Source: Bermanella sp. WJH001 (GTDB lineage Bacteria > Pseudomonadota > Gammaproteobacteria > Pseudomonadales > Oceanobacteraceae). From it: DNA of 64,000 nucleotides. Position numbers and translations under genes: made by a program. Where the stretch lies: positions 868,001-932,000 of the forward strand of contig NZ_JASJOO010000002.1 in the NCBI RefSeq assembly GCF_030070105.1. Reading direction: 5' to 3'. The notes under the pieces were generated by a model that saw only the letters and a list, made by a program, of their open reading frames with translations, searched no databases and was not told the DNA's origin. This document shows positions 44,663-53,693 of the stretch, in pieces (positions within the stretch are counted from its first letter, which is position 1; every line of letters begins with the position of its first letter).

Positions 44663-45241
44663 TTATTTTAAATATTGAGGCTGCAACAGCGGCGAAACAT
44701 TCGGTTTATGCTGCGCTATTTCGTCAACACTTAAACCAGCTAACTCATATGGAAACACCAGCCAGTCATCGGTTTCATATAAACAAAAATCGGGTTTAAT
44801 ATTGGTTTGATTCATCTTTGGTTTTTGATACAAGGTCGCCACACGAATATCTTTAGGTAAATTCCGTTTTAAATGTTTTTCTAAGCGCTTTAAAACAGCA
44901 CTGATGTTTTGTCCGGTACTAAACACATCATCAACAATCAGCAAGCCGTCATCCGCATTTAAATTTTCAACTAAATATTGGGTACCGTGTACACGAATAT
45001 CTTCAGGATTATCCACCATGTTTTGATAAGCTGGCTGACCTTTGTAAGACGTTCGCAGTGAAATATGATCGGTTTTAATGCCTAATGTTTGCAAACACTC
45101 TTGCACATAAATCCCCACCGAGCTGCCACCACGCCACAAGCCCACTATAAACGTTGGGCGAAACCCACTTTCTAAAATACTCACACCTAAACGAAAAGCA
45201 TCTTGAATCAAGCTTTCTTCATCTAAAAAACGCTTTTCCAT
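44663..45241 (-). CDS. Phosphoribosyltransferase family protein A
   Basis: The 192-residue type I phosphoribosyltransferase has the PRPP-binding loop LLIVDDVFSTGQN at about 95-107, RPTFIVGLWRGGSSVG near residue 28, and a C-terminal DDWLVFPYEL. Strong GGAGG precedes the ATG at 45241, which is chosen over a longer form. It is a divergent paralogue of the neighbouring gene at 45398. The substrate is not known; hypoxanthine/xanthine-type enzymes are the closest in motif. Confidence 0.82.
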   Translation of the reverse strand: MEKRFLDEESLIQDAFRLGVSILESGFRPTFIVGLWRGGSSVGIYVQECLQTLGIKTDHISLRTSYKGQPAYQNMVDNPEDIRVHGTQYLVENLNADDGLLIVDDVFSTGQNISAVLKRLEKHLKRNLPKDIRVATLYQKPKMNQTNIKPDFCLYETDDWLVFPYELAGLSVDEIAQHKPNVSPLLQPQYLK

Positions 45242-45397
45242 CTTGCCTCCAACGCTGACAAGTGATTGAATCAATAAACACAGAAAATAACCAAATGGTC
45301 AGCTTTTAATTAGGCCATAGGCTAATGTGAATCTCAATAGTCTTTTTTATGCACTATTTTCGACCATTTACACTGCGTCACACTACAGGAAGTCTTT

Positions 45398-45979
45398 ATG
45401 AGTGAAAAACAATATTTAAGCGCACAAGGCCTATTGGATGACTCATTTGCTCTTGGAGCTAAAGTATTGGCTTCGGACTTTCGCCCAACATTCATCATTG
45501 CGGTTTGGCGTGGCGGCGCGCCTGTTGGCATTGCCGTACAAGAGTTTTTGGCATACCACGGTGTTGAAACGGACAACATAGCCATACGCACTTCATCTTA
45601 TGCGGCTGGTATTGACCAGCAATCCCGCGAGGTTAAGGTATTTGGTTTAAATTATTTAATGAAAAACATTAAACATGATGATCGATTATTAATCGTAGAT
45701 GATGTATTTGATACAGGGCGCTCAATTGAGGCCATTATTGATGAGTTACAGCGCCGCACCCGCTTAAATATGCCTGAAGATGTGCGTGTCGCGGTGCCCT
45801 ATTACAAACCTTCGCGCAATAAAACAGCAAGAGTGCCGGACTTTTATATTCATGAAACCGAAGCATGGTTAAAGTACCCTCACTCGCTTGAAGGGTTAAC
45901 CAATGAAGAGATCGCAACAGGCAGACCCGCCCTATACGAGATTATCAAACATCATCTACCTAACAATGATGCCACTTAA
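45398..45979 (+). CDS. Phosphoribosyltransferase family protein B
   Basis: The 193-residue paralogue of the adjacent gene shares RPTFIIAVWRGGAPVGIAVQEFL, LLIVDDVFDTGRSIEAI in the PRPP loop, and HETEAWLKYPHSLEGLTNEEIA. The two genes are head to head with about 150 bases between their starts. The 3' end overlaps the next, convergent gene by four bases. Purine salvage is the likely area. Confidence 0.82.
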   Translation: MSEKQYLSAQGLLDDSFALGAKVLASDFRPTFIIAVWRGGAPVGIAVQEFLAYHGVETDNIAIRTSSYAAGIDQQSREVKVFGLNYLMKNIKHDDRLLIVDDVFDTGRSIEAIIDELQRRTRLNMPEDVRVAVPYYKPSRNKTARVPDFYIHETEAWLKYPHSLEGLTNEEIATGRPALYEIIKHHLPNNDAT

Positions 45980-46320
45980 TACCCTTTTGATACCAAACCA
46001 TCATGTAAACAGCTAATACCTGAGCGGGCTTCTACATAAATATCACGCCACTCTAGGCGGTTACTTTCAATCATAACGCTCAGCTCGGTGTCTTCTTCTT
46101 CGGTATTTAAAATAGCGACTAGGTCATTGGCTGATAGGGTTTGAGGGCATTTAAAGTTATAACTTTCATTAAAATCTTTTAATACCGATAACTGCACATC
46201 GTATTTATCGGCAAGGTTGTTCAGTATTTCAGTATCAAGTTCAGCCGGTTCTTGGCCTAACGCCTGTGCGCTTAAAAACAAAGATGAGGTAAATAAGAAG
46301 TGTTTAATTTGTGGTTTCAT
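45976..46320 (-). CDS. Small periplasmic protein, unknown
   Basis: The 114-residue protein has a signal peptide (LFLSAQALG then QEP) and a soluble acidic domain with two Cys (FKCPQTL, GISCLHD) that could form a disulfide. The ATG at 46320 is chosen because AGGAC lies six bases before it; an ATG two codons upstream is too close to that site. Function is unknown. Confidence 0.55.
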   Translation of the reverse strand: MKPQIKHFLFTSSLFLSAQALGQEPAELDTEILNNLADKYDVQLSVLKDFNESYNFKCPQTLSANDLVAILNTEEEDTELSVMIESNRLEWRDIYVEARSGISCLHDGLVSKGY

Positions 46321-46393
46321 GGTCATGTCCTTTTTTAAGGACAGTAACCATGAAATATGACAGTTAAATGACAAGCGGATTTATAATTGAGAA

Positions 46394-47503
46394 TTATAAA
46401 TCATGGTTCACGTTTAAGGTTTTGCCTTGGGCCAAATTAATGTTTTGTGTCACCGCCAAGGCGGTTTCATGCAAGCTGCTAATATACAGCTTATCACCCA
46501 CCTCTAATGCCCCAGTGGTTTGTCCATACATTCCCAGCGGGTCTTGTAAGTTAAATACCACCTCACCCGCGTCATTAATCGCAACAATATGACCAAAGTT
46601 TTGAGCTTTCGGGCGCATGAAGGCCGGTAAACGTTGCACCACTTTGCGTAACGCCGGTGTGTTTGACAGCATATCCAAAGGCTTGCTGCGTGGACTGACC
46701 AAACCTAACCAGTACAAACCATGGTTCCCCTTGGCGAGGTTATCAGGGAAACCCGGTAAGTTATCAATTAACACATCTAACGTACCCCGTAGTTCACCAT
46801 TTAACGCTAAACGTAAAACTCGGTAACTGCCCGTTTCATTAAATAACACATGTTGTTCGTCATGGCTTAATGCCACACCGTTGGCAAAGTTAATATCATT
46901 GGCCAGTACGGTGGACACTTTCGTGGTTGGATTGTATTCAATGATGCGACCATGACCACCATGTTCGTTAATATCCAGTAAACTGGCTCCGTAAGTGCCA
47001 TAGGTTTTAGCATGAAATTTAGTGGAGGCATCTGAAAAGTACACATTGCCATTGCTGGCCACATCCACATCATCCGCATAATTAACTGCCACACCATCTA
47101 CCGTATCTACCAAGGTGGTGATGGTGCCATCAACCGAGACACTCAATAAGCCTTTGATGGCATCGGCCACCAATAAATTACCCTGTTTATCAAACTCAAT
47201 TCCCAGCGGGCGACCACCGGTATTGACCCAAGCATGGATACTGCCTTTTTTATCAAGAAACTTAATGTCGCCACTTAATAAAGAAAAATAAAGATTACCT
47301 TTAGCGTCTAATGCTAAATCCTCAGGACCTATATCACCGTTTAATTCAATTCTATTGACCTGGCTTAACTGCTGATTTTGCGCAAACGCACCCGTGTAAC
47401 CTTGATCATTTGGCGCTTGCCACGCAACGGGTTCAATTTCTACCGGCCAAAAAGCAAGATAGCCAGTTAACACTACAACGGCGCTTACCATTATTTTTTT
47501 CAT
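46394..47503 (-). CDS. SMP-30/strictosidine synthase-like beta-propeller protein
   Basis: The 369-residue protein has an N-terminal signal or membrane anchor (about 4-20) and a six-bladed propeller: GPEDLALDAKGNLYFSLLSGDI, GRPLGIEFDKQGNLLVADAIKGLL, NYADDVDVASNGNVYFSDASTKF and GFPDNLAKGNHGLYWLGL. The layout follows the strictosidine synthase-like / APMAP group, which in bacteria probably hydrolyses lactones or esters in the periplasm. The substrate is unknown. It lies 73 bases downstream of the small periplasmic gene's start. Confidence 0.78.
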   Translation of the reverse strand: MKKIMVSAVVVLTGYLAFWPVEIEPVAWQAPNDQGYTGAFAQNQQLSQVNRIELNGDIGPEDLALDAKGNLYFSLLSGDIKFLDKKGSIHAWVNTGGRPLGIEFDKQGNLLVADAIKGLLSVSVDGTITTLVDTVDGVAVNYADDVDVASNGNVYFSDASTKFHAKTYGTYGASLLDINEHGGHGRIIEYNPTTKVSTVLANDINFANGVALSHDEQHVLFNETGSYRVLRLALNGELRGTLDVLIDNLPGFPDNLAKGNHGLYWLGLVSPRSKPLDMLSNTPALRKVVQRLPAFMRPKAQNFGHIVAINDAGEVVFNLQDPLGMYGQTTGALEVGDKLYISSLHETALAVTQNINLAQGKTLNVNHDL

Positions 47504-47556
47504 ACAGGGTCCTAGTTTTTATTTTTATGCACACAAGGTAACACTTTTTGTGCATA

Positions 47557-47603
47557 AAAAAAGCGCTGAATAAAGAAACGGGCGATCTTCATTCAACGCT
47601 TTT
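47557..47603 (-). terminator. Terminator of the acyl-CoA operon
   Basis: Arms AAAAGCGCTGAAT and ATTCAACGCTTTT enclose a loop of about 20 bases, just past the last SDR gene. The A run before it gives a T run for leftward transcription. Confidence 0.75.
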
Positions 47604-47691
47604 AAATATGAAAAGTAAAAACTGCACAAGCTTACCAACTTAATAAAAGTTAAATGGGCTTAATCAGCTTACCCTCATAATTTGTTGACTG

Positions 47692-48459
47692 TTAGGCCAA
47701 CAAATATCCACCATCCACATTAATACAGGCACCAGTGGTATAACTTGATGCATCACTGGCCAAATATAAAACCGTACCGGCCATTTCATCTGGCTCTGCT
47801 ATGCGGTTCATCGGAATATGCTCAAGTGCTTTTTCTAAAATGGCAGGGTTTTTCACCAGTGTTGCCGCAAATTTCGTATCGGTCGCACCTGGTAATAACG
47901 CATTCACACGAATACCCATTTGTGCACATTCTTTTGCGAAGGCTTTGGTCATTGAAATCACCGAAGCTTTAGTAATACTGTAAATACCTTGTAGCGAACC
48001 AGGAATCACACCATTTACAGAGGCAACATTAATAATGCTACCACCGCCATTGGCTTTCATTAGCTTGCCACCTTCAACACACATAAAGAAATAACCACGA
48101 ATATTAACGTCCGTGGTTTTTTGAAATGCCATTACGTCGGTATCTAAAATATGGCCAAAATATGGGTTAGCCGCTGCGTTGTTTACCAGAATATCCAGCT
48201 TGCCATGTTCCGCTTTAATTTGCTCAAACGCCGCGGCGATTTGTTCCATCTCACCAATGTGACAGGCAATGGCTTGTGCGCTGTAACCTGCTGCGGTTAT
48301 CTCATCAACCACACGCTGACAGCCATCTAATTTACGGCTGGATACAATGACATGAGCACCTTGTTGTGCCAGTAGTTTTGCAATGCTTTCACCAATACCA
48401 CGACTGGCTCCGGTTACCAATGCAACTTTACCACTTAAATTGAAAAGTTCTGTGGACAT
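47692..48459 (-). CDS. SDR-family oxidoreductase (3-ketoacyl reductase-like), last gene of the acyl-CoA operon
   Basis: The 255-residue short-chain dehydrogenase has the cofactor loop VTGASRGIGES (about 15-25), NNAA, and the active site Ser-Tyr-Lys (NVASVNG, YSITKAS). It ends with VDGGYLLA. The N-terminal RK in SSRKLDG suggests NADP(H). An AAGGAG site precedes the ATG. It is fifth in the leftward operon with the acyl-CoA dehydrogenase and probably oxidises or reduces a hydroxy- or keto-acyl intermediate. Confidence 0.82.
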   Translation of the reverse strand: MSTELFNLSGKVALVTGASRGIGESIAKLLAQQGAHVIVSSRKLDGCQRVVDEITAAGYSAQAIACHIGEMEQIAAAFEQIKAEHGKLDILVNNAAANPYFGHILDTDVMAFQKTTDVNIRGYFFMCVEGGKLMKANGGGSIINVASVNGVIPGSLQGIYSITKASVISMTKAFAKECAQMGIRVNALLPGATDTKFAATLVKNPAILEKALEHIPMNRIAEPDEMAGTVLYLASDASSYTTGACINVDGGYLLA

Positions 48460-48479
48460 ACTGTTCTCCTTATTTTTAT

Positions 48480-49190
48480 TTAACGATACGTTACCTTGAT
48501 ATCGCCTAAAGTTAAATGCTGATAATTATTAAAGTAAGATAAATTCACATCCCCTACTTCGTTAAAAACTAAACGGGTAATCGCTGTGTTTGCCATCATT
48601 TCATTTAATTCAAATGCTTTTACCGCACTGATACCCAGTACCTTTTGCAAACACATGGAAATAGCACCGGCTGAACTGACCACCACAATGCACTCCTGAC
48701 GCTGAGCATTTTGAACAATGCCATCAATGGCTTGGTTAACACGGTGATAAAACCCATCAAAGGATTCTGTTAATGCTTCATTTTGACTGCCTGCGTCTAA
48801 CCACTGCAAAACCGCTTGACGGTACAGTTTATGAAACGCTTTTTCCGGATTTTTTTGCGCCATGATGTGTTGAGTCATAAATGCACGATCTTTAAAATCA
48901 GGATTAAAAACCTCTAGCACATTTTCATGATCAAACTCATTAAAATCAGGGTTCACCTTGATTGGTAAAGCCAGTTTTTTTTCAGTGGCACTTTCGAAAC
49001 CCGCCAACAAATTATCCATGGTTTGTTGTTGGCGATTAAGCGAGCCACAAATTAATTGCGTAGGCTCAATGGATGCTGCCAAGCATTTGCCCATTACTTG
49101 CGCTTGCTGAGCACCCAGCTCAGACAAGGCATCGTAATTTGCTTTACCAAAACTGGCTTGGCCATGGCGAATTAAAAACAACTGGGCCAC
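48480..49190 (-). CDS. Histidine phosphatase family protein
   Basis: The 236-residue branch 1 histidine phosphatase has the RHG motif FLIRHGQASFG at the N-terminus (His9), a second Arg in CGSLNRQQQT, and the second catalytic His in VVVSSAGAIS replaced by Ser-Ala; the usual (S/T)HG is not seen there. It starts with GTG. It overlaps no gene but sits four bases after the APH-like gene. A role in dephosphorylating an acyl intermediate made by that kinase is attractive but inferred. Confidence 0.75.
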   Translation of the reverse strand: MAQLFLIRHGQASFGKANYDALSELGAQQAQVMGKCLAASIEPTQLICGSLNRQQQTMDNLLAGFESATEKKLALPIKVNPDFNEFDHENVLEVFNPDFKDRAFMTQHIMAQKNPEKAFHKLYRQAVLQWLDAGSQNEALTESFDGFYHRVNQAIDGIVQNAQRQECIVVVSSAGAISMCLQKVLGISAVKAFELNEMMANTAITRLVFNEVGDVNLSYFNNYQHLTLGDIKVTYR

Positions 49191-49194
49191 GTGA

Positions 49195-50256
49195 CTACCC
49201 TTCGCCTTTAATTAAACGCAAACAACGGGTTTCAAGATAGCGTGCTGCATGGGCAAAACCAGCAAAACGTTTATCTTGAGTTTGGCCGTGATAATAACGG
49301 TAATAAATTTGCTGGATGATGACCGCTAAACGGAACAAGCCATACACCTCATAAAAGACAAATGAATCTAAGCTGCGGCCGGTTTTTTCAAGATAATACG
49401 CCACCACTTCATCACGGGTTAACATGCCCGCTAAATGGGTAGGTTGACGGCGCATCATTTGAAATTGAGGCTCGTCATCCGCTTGCACCCAATACGCCAA
49501 GCTATTACCTAAATCCATTAATGGGTCACCAATGGTGGCCATTTCCCAATCTAATACACCAATGACATTTAATGGATTTTGAGTTTCAAGCACCACGTTA
49601 TCCAAACGAAAATCGTTATGAATTAAACACTGACCAACATCTTCTGGCATATTGGCTTTTAGCCAATCCATTACGGTTTGAAAATCCGTGGCGTCATCGG
49701 TTTTTGCTTTTAGGTAACGGTCGCTCCAACCATTAATTTGGCGCGCCACGTAACCGTCCCCTTTACCTAAGCTATCAAGGCCTGCCGCTTTCACATCCAC
49801 CTGATGTAATTCAATCAGCTTATCAATCACGTTTATACATAAGCTGCGGGTATCCGCTTCACTCATTGTTAATTCTTTGGGCATGTTTTGACGGGGGATG
49901 ATGCCCGTTAGTTTTTCCATGATATAAAAATCACAACCCAACACAGAATGATCATCACACTTCGCAATGATACTGGGCACGTATTGATAAACCGGTTTTA
50001 GCGCTTCAATAATATTGGCTTCACGCAACATATCGTGAGCACTTTTTGCAATTTTGCCAAACGGCGGGCGACGTAAAATATAATCTTGCCCAGCAACCGA
50101 TAGTTGGTACGTTAAATTACTGGCACCACCTGGAAACTGAGTAATCTCTAACTCACCATCACAGTTTTCAATATGTTTGGCTAAAAACTGTTTAACCGCT
50201 TTATTATCTAACTCTTCACCTTGGCGAATAGAACCAGCGCTATCTTCTAAACTCAT
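49195..50256 (-). CDS. APH-like phosphotransferase (ACAD10/11 kinase domain type)
   Basis: The 353-residue aminoglycoside-phosphotransferase-fold kinase has LTYQLSVAGQDYILRRPP (ATP-binding Lys/Arg region), CLIHNDFRLDNVVL (catalytic Asp, about 213) and VLDWEMATIGDPLMDLG (metal Asp, about 235). The close relatives are the kinase domain of human ACAD10/ACAD11 and Pseudomonas LvaA, which phosphorylate 4-hydroxyacyl-CoA. An acyl-CoA dehydrogenase lies in the same operon, as a split version of the fused human enzyme. Its start overlaps the upstream SDR by four bases. Confidence 0.82.
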   Translation of the reverse strand: MSLEDSAGSIRQGEELDNKAVKQFLAKHIENCDGELEITQFPGGASNLTYQLSVAGQDYILRRPPFGKIAKSAHDMLREANIIEALKPVYQYVPSIIAKCDDHSVLGCDFYIMEKLTGIIPRQNMPKELTMSEADTRSLCINVIDKLIELHQVDVKAAGLDSLGKGDGYVARQINGWSDRYLKAKTDDATDFQTVMDWLKANMPEDVGQCLIHNDFRLDNVVLETQNPLNVIGVLDWEMATIGDPLMDLGNSLAYWVQADDEPQFQMMRRQPTHLAGMLTRDEVVAYYLEKTGRSLDSFVFYEVYGLFRLAVIIQQIYYRYYHGQTQDKRFAGFAHAARYLETRCLRLIKGEG

Positions 50257-51068
50257 GCTGTTTTCTCCGTCATTTTTTTATGCATTTTTTTGCCAGTGCG
50301 CTTAATTTGCATCATATAAATTTTGGGTAAAAAACGCTTTAAACGCCAAAACATGTTTTCACGGGTATGGGTTAAAATATGAAACTTACCCGCCAGCGAT
50401 TCTTTATACACTTTTGCGGCAATGTCTGCGGCGCTAATGGATGATTTTTCCATTAAGCGATTAGCAACCTTGATACCACCTTGGTGAGTCGCACGCATGT
50501 TTTTGGTTAAATTGGTTTGGAAAAACGCAGGACATAAAACCGACACTTTAATGCCATAACTTTCAAGCTCTGCACATAAGGTTTCACTTAACGCAACCAC
50601 TGCCGCTTTTGATACGTTATAGGCAGACATACCCGGTACATGTAATAAACCGGCCATGGATGCCACATTCACAATGTAGCCCCCTTGTTTTTTAAGAAGC
50701 GGAGTAAAGAAATAACAACCCTTCACCACTCCCATTAAATTCACATCCACTGTCCACTGAAAATCGCTTAATGGTAAATCATCAATGTCACCACTGGATG
50801 CCACGCCTGCATTATTAATTAACGCATCTAACCCTTTCCAACGTTGTGCAACCTCGTTGTACAGTGCTTGCCATTGATCTTCACTGGTCACATCCAATGA
50901 ATAGAAAAAGCAGTCTGTACCATGATCAGCTGATAATTTTTTTGCTAACGCTTCACCCGCTTCTTGCTGAATATCTGCCACACACACAGACCAGCCTTGT
51001 TTGGCGTATTCTTTTGCCAGCGCTTCACCTAAACCACTGGAGGCGCCGGTTATAATAATTTTTTTCAT
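50253..51068 (-). CDS. SDR-family oxidoreductase, second gene of the acyl-CoA operon
   Basis: The 271-residue short-chain dehydrogenase has IITGASSGLGEALA (about 5-18), NNAGVAS, the catalytic set NVASMAGL and YNVSKAAV, and a basic Lys-rich C-terminus (RLKRFLPKIYMM, KKMHKKM) that may touch the membrane. It overlaps the kinase gene by four bases. The ADIQQ after the second strand suggests NAD(H). The substrate is probably a hydroxyacyl-CoA or an alcohol of the same pathway. Confidence 0.82.
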   Translation of the reverse strand: MKKIIITGASSGLGEALAKEYAKQGWSVCVADIQQEAGEALAKKLSADHGTDCFFYSLDVTSEDQWQALYNEVAQRWKGLDALINNAGVASSGDIDDLPLSDFQWTVDVNLMGVVKGCYFFTPLLKKQGGYIVNVASMAGLLHVPGMSAYNVSKAAVVALSETLCAELESYGIKVSVLCPAFFQTNLTKNMRATHQGGIKVANRLMEKSSISAADIAAKVYKESLAGKFHILTHTRENMFWRLKRFLPKIYMMQIKRTGKKMHKKMTEKTA

Positions 51069-51096
51069 GATGACCCTCTAAACTGATGGTTTGTTA

Positions 51097-52326
51097 TTAT
51101 TTGGCTTGATTTTTAATGGCCTGAGAATATTTTTTCAATTCCCACTTCGCCACCATGCCGCGATGCACTTCATCTGGGCCGTCTGCCAAACGCAAACAAC
51201 GGGCATAAGCAAAAATGCCCGTTAACAAATACTCATCACTCACTCCCGCGCCGCCGTGCATTTGAATGGCTTGGTCAGCAATGGTTTGCAACATGTTAGG
51301 TACCACCACTTTAATTTGTGATACTTCACTGAGGGCACCAATCACCCCCTTGGTATCAAGTAGCCATGCGCATTTCAACGTTAATAAACGCGCTTGCTCA
51401 ATGGCCATACGGGCATTGGCAACAATATCGCGGTTGCCACCTAAGTTAATAATGGGTTTGCCAAACGCTTCACGGGCAATACCACGATTGATCATTAATT
51501 CTAATGTGCGCTCAGCGGCACCAATAGCACGCATACAGTGATGCACACGGCCCGGCCCTAAACGGCCTTGGGCAATTTCAAAACCCGCACCAGGGCCTTT
51601 GATAATGGCACTTAGTGGCAAGCGTACGTTATCAAAGCTCACTTCACCGTGACCATAAGGCTCATCTAACTCACCAAATACAGGCAGCATGCGTTCGACT
51701 TTTACGCCCGGTGCATCTTTAGGAACCAGCACCATAGAATGCTGCGCGTGTTTAGGCGCATCAGGGTGGGTTAAACCCATAAAAATAAGCACTTTACAGT
51801 CAGGGTGGCCAATACCTGTGCTCCACCATTTGCGACCATTTAATACCACCTCATCACCTTGAATGATGGCAGTGGCCGCCATGTTAGTTGCATCACTTGA
51901 GGCAACGTCTGGTTCTGTCATGCAAAAGGCGCTGCGGATCTTGCCTTCGAGTAATGGCATCAACCATTGTTGTTTTTGTTCTTCTGAACCGTAATGCACC
52001 AAGACTTCCATGTTGCCGGTATCTGGGGCATTACAGTTAAAAATTTCAGGGGCAATAAAACTGCGACCCATTTGTTCGGCCATCAAGGCGTAATCACTGT
52101 TACTGACACCTGCGCCGTATTCACTTTTTGGTAAAAATAGATTCCACAAACCTTGGGCTTTTGCTTTGGCTTTTAACTCTTCAATAATAGGCAAAACCAC
52201 CCAGCGGTTTTCTAAGGCACGCAGCTCTTCATAATAAGCATCTTGAATGGGGATAATTTCGTTATTAACAAAGTCAGTTACTTTTTTAAGTAACTCAGCC
52301 CCTTGAGCAGACGGGTTAAAATCCAT
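51097..52326 (-). CDS. Acyl-CoA dehydrogenase (ACAD10/11-like)
   Basis: The 409-residue FAD enzyme has FCMTEPDVASSDATN (FAD-binding), NGRKWWSTGIGHPDC, ARLLTLKCAWLLD and MHGGAGVSDEYLL, then ADGPDEVHRGMVAKWEL at the C-terminus. The last motif is typical of the ACAD10/11 branch. It leads the leftward operon and diverges from a LysR gene. In this branch the dehydrogenase works with the APH-like kinase to turn 4-hydroxyacyl-CoA into enoyl-CoA. Confidence 0.88.
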   Translation of the reverse strand: MDFNPSAQGAELLKKVTDFVNNEIIPIQDAYYEELRALENRWVVLPIIEELKAKAKAQGLWNLFLPKSEYGAGVSNSDYALMAEQMGRSFIAPEIFNCNAPDTGNMEVLVHYGSEEQKQQWLMPLLEGKIRSAFCMTEPDVASSDATNMAATAIIQGDEVVLNGRKWWSTGIGHPDCKVLIFMGLTHPDAPKHAQHSMVLVPKDAPGVKVERMLPVFGELDEPYGHGEVSFDNVRLPLSAIIKGPGAGFEIAQGRLGPGRVHHCMRAIGAAERTLELMINRGIAREAFGKPIINLGGNRDIVANARMAIEQARLLTLKCAWLLDTKGVIGALSEVSQIKVVVPNMLQTIADQAIQMHGGAGVSDEYLLTGIFAYARCLRLADGPDEVHRGMVAKWELKKYSQAIKNQAK

Positions 52327-52412
52327 GATGAAAGCCTTATTCGTTTGATTTATATGGCTCTACAGTAAAACCCTATCATCTATAAATCTAATGAATATTT
52401 TGAATTTTTATT

Positions 52413-52429
52413 TATTAATGGTATTAATA
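52413..52429. promoter_or_regulatory. Candidate LysR-type operator
   Basis: A perfect 7-3-7 inverted repeat (TATTAAT, GGT, ATTAATA) lies between the divergent acyl-CoA dehydrogenase and LysR genes. It fits a T-N11-A LysR-family box, 84 bases from the dehydrogenase start and 54 from the LysR start. Confidence 0.6.
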
Positions 52430-52482
52430 GTAAAAACCAGCCATCACAGGTAAGGCTTACAGCGCATTAGGCCCAATAAATT

Positions 52483-53376
52483 ATGAAAATAGACTTAAAT
52501 TTATTCACCGTATTTGAAGCCATCTACAGCGAAGGTAGCTTAACCCGTGCCGCTGCGCGCCTAAATTTAACGCAGCCAGCCATAAGTCATGCCCTTGGCC
52601 GCCTGCGTGATCGTCTAGATGACCCGTTATTTATACGCCACGGCCACAAAATGCGCCCAACCCCGCTGGCGCAAAATCTGTTACCTGAAATTCAAAGCGC
52701 GTTAGCGCAACTCAACCAAGCACTGCAACACGCACACGGTTTTGACCCAGCTCTGGCCAATAAAACCTTCACCGTGGCCATGCGTGATGTGATTGAGGCA
52801 ACCTTACTGCCGCCGTTAGTGAGTCAATTAAACCAACTGGGGCCCAACATATCTGTTGCCAGCGTCACTATGGAGCGTAAAAACCTAGATGCCAAACTGG
52901 CCAGTGGCGAATGGGATTTTGCTGTAGATGTATTGCGCCCAAGCCCTGCCAGCATCAAACAACAAAAACTCATCGAAGATGAATTAGTGGTACTGCGACG
53001 CACCCATCAAACCAACAAAGGCACAATGAGCCAAGAGGATTACCTAAATGCCCAACACATCGTTGTTAGCTCACGACCCTCTGGCCCAAGCCTGGTGGAC
53101 TACTCACTGAGCGCATTAGGGTTAAAACGTGACATTGCACTGCGCTGCCAGCATTATTTTGCCGCCTGCCAGGTAGTGGCCAGCAGCGATTACTGGTTAA
53201 CCATGCCAAAACGCTACGCACATATTTTGGCCGAAAATTTTGACCACATAGAACTCATAGAACTGCCCTTTGCCGCCAGCAGCGTGGATGTGTATTTATA
53301 TTGGCATGCCACCCATGATAACGATGCCAGTAGCAAATGGTTTCGTGGTTTTTTGCAGGATATTAAGCTTTCATAA
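52483..53376 (+). CDS. LysR-family regulator of the acyl-CoA operon
   Basis: The 297-residue protein has an N-terminal winged helix (LNLFTVFEAIYSEGSLTRAA, LNLTQPAISHALGRLRDRL, DPLFIRHGHKMRPT) and a periplasmic-binding-like effector domain. It resembles the NodD/NahR-type subgroup. It diverges from the five-gene acyl-CoA operon and probably activates it when an acyl-CoA or acid is present. Confidence 0.85.
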   Translation: MKIDLNLFTVFEAIYSEGSLTRAAARLNLTQPAISHALGRLRDRLDDPLFIRHGHKMRPTPLAQNLLPEIQSALAQLNQALQHAHGFDPALANKTFTVAMRDVIEATLLPPLVSQLNQLGPNISVASVTMERKNLDAKLASGEWDFAVDVLRPSPASIKQQKLIEDELVVLRRTHQTNKGTMSQEDYLNAQHIVVSSRPSGPSLVDYSLSALGLKRDIALRCQHYFAACQVVASSDYWLTMPKRYAHILAENFDHIELIELPFAASSVDVYLYWHATHDNDASSKWFRGFLQDIKLS

Positions 53377-53610
53377 ATACCAATAAAGACAAGCAACTCA
53401 TACCATGTGTTAAGGGCCGCTTAAAATGTCCTTGCACCTGTATCTATTTTGCTGGCAGGTACACGACCTTAGAGACTCGATAAAATTATTCTCTCGCAGG
53501 TGATACACAAACGAATAAAATGCATTGGATATTCATTTGATCAACAAACAATTATTCGCGCGCAGGTGCGCGCTCTTACGTATTATTTTTGTATAAACTC
53601 ACATTGTACG

Positions 53611-53690
53611 AACCCGCACCCGCGGGTGACCCGCGAACGCGGGAACCCAATCCTTAACGTCAATAATTCAAAATTTAAAAAGACAGCAAC
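53611..53690. repeat. Truncated MITE-like element, copy 5, with a hairpin cap
   Basis: From 53629 the sequence follows the left half of the 12.5-kb elements: GTGACCCGCG end, CCGCGAACGCGG hairpin, then AACCCAATCCTTAACGTC and the AT-rich linker. It stops at the alkC stop codon. The hairpin ACCCGCACCCGCGGGT precedes it. The region 53377-53610 has other short REP-like hairpins and no gene. Confidence 0.65.
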
Positions 53691-53693
53691 CCA

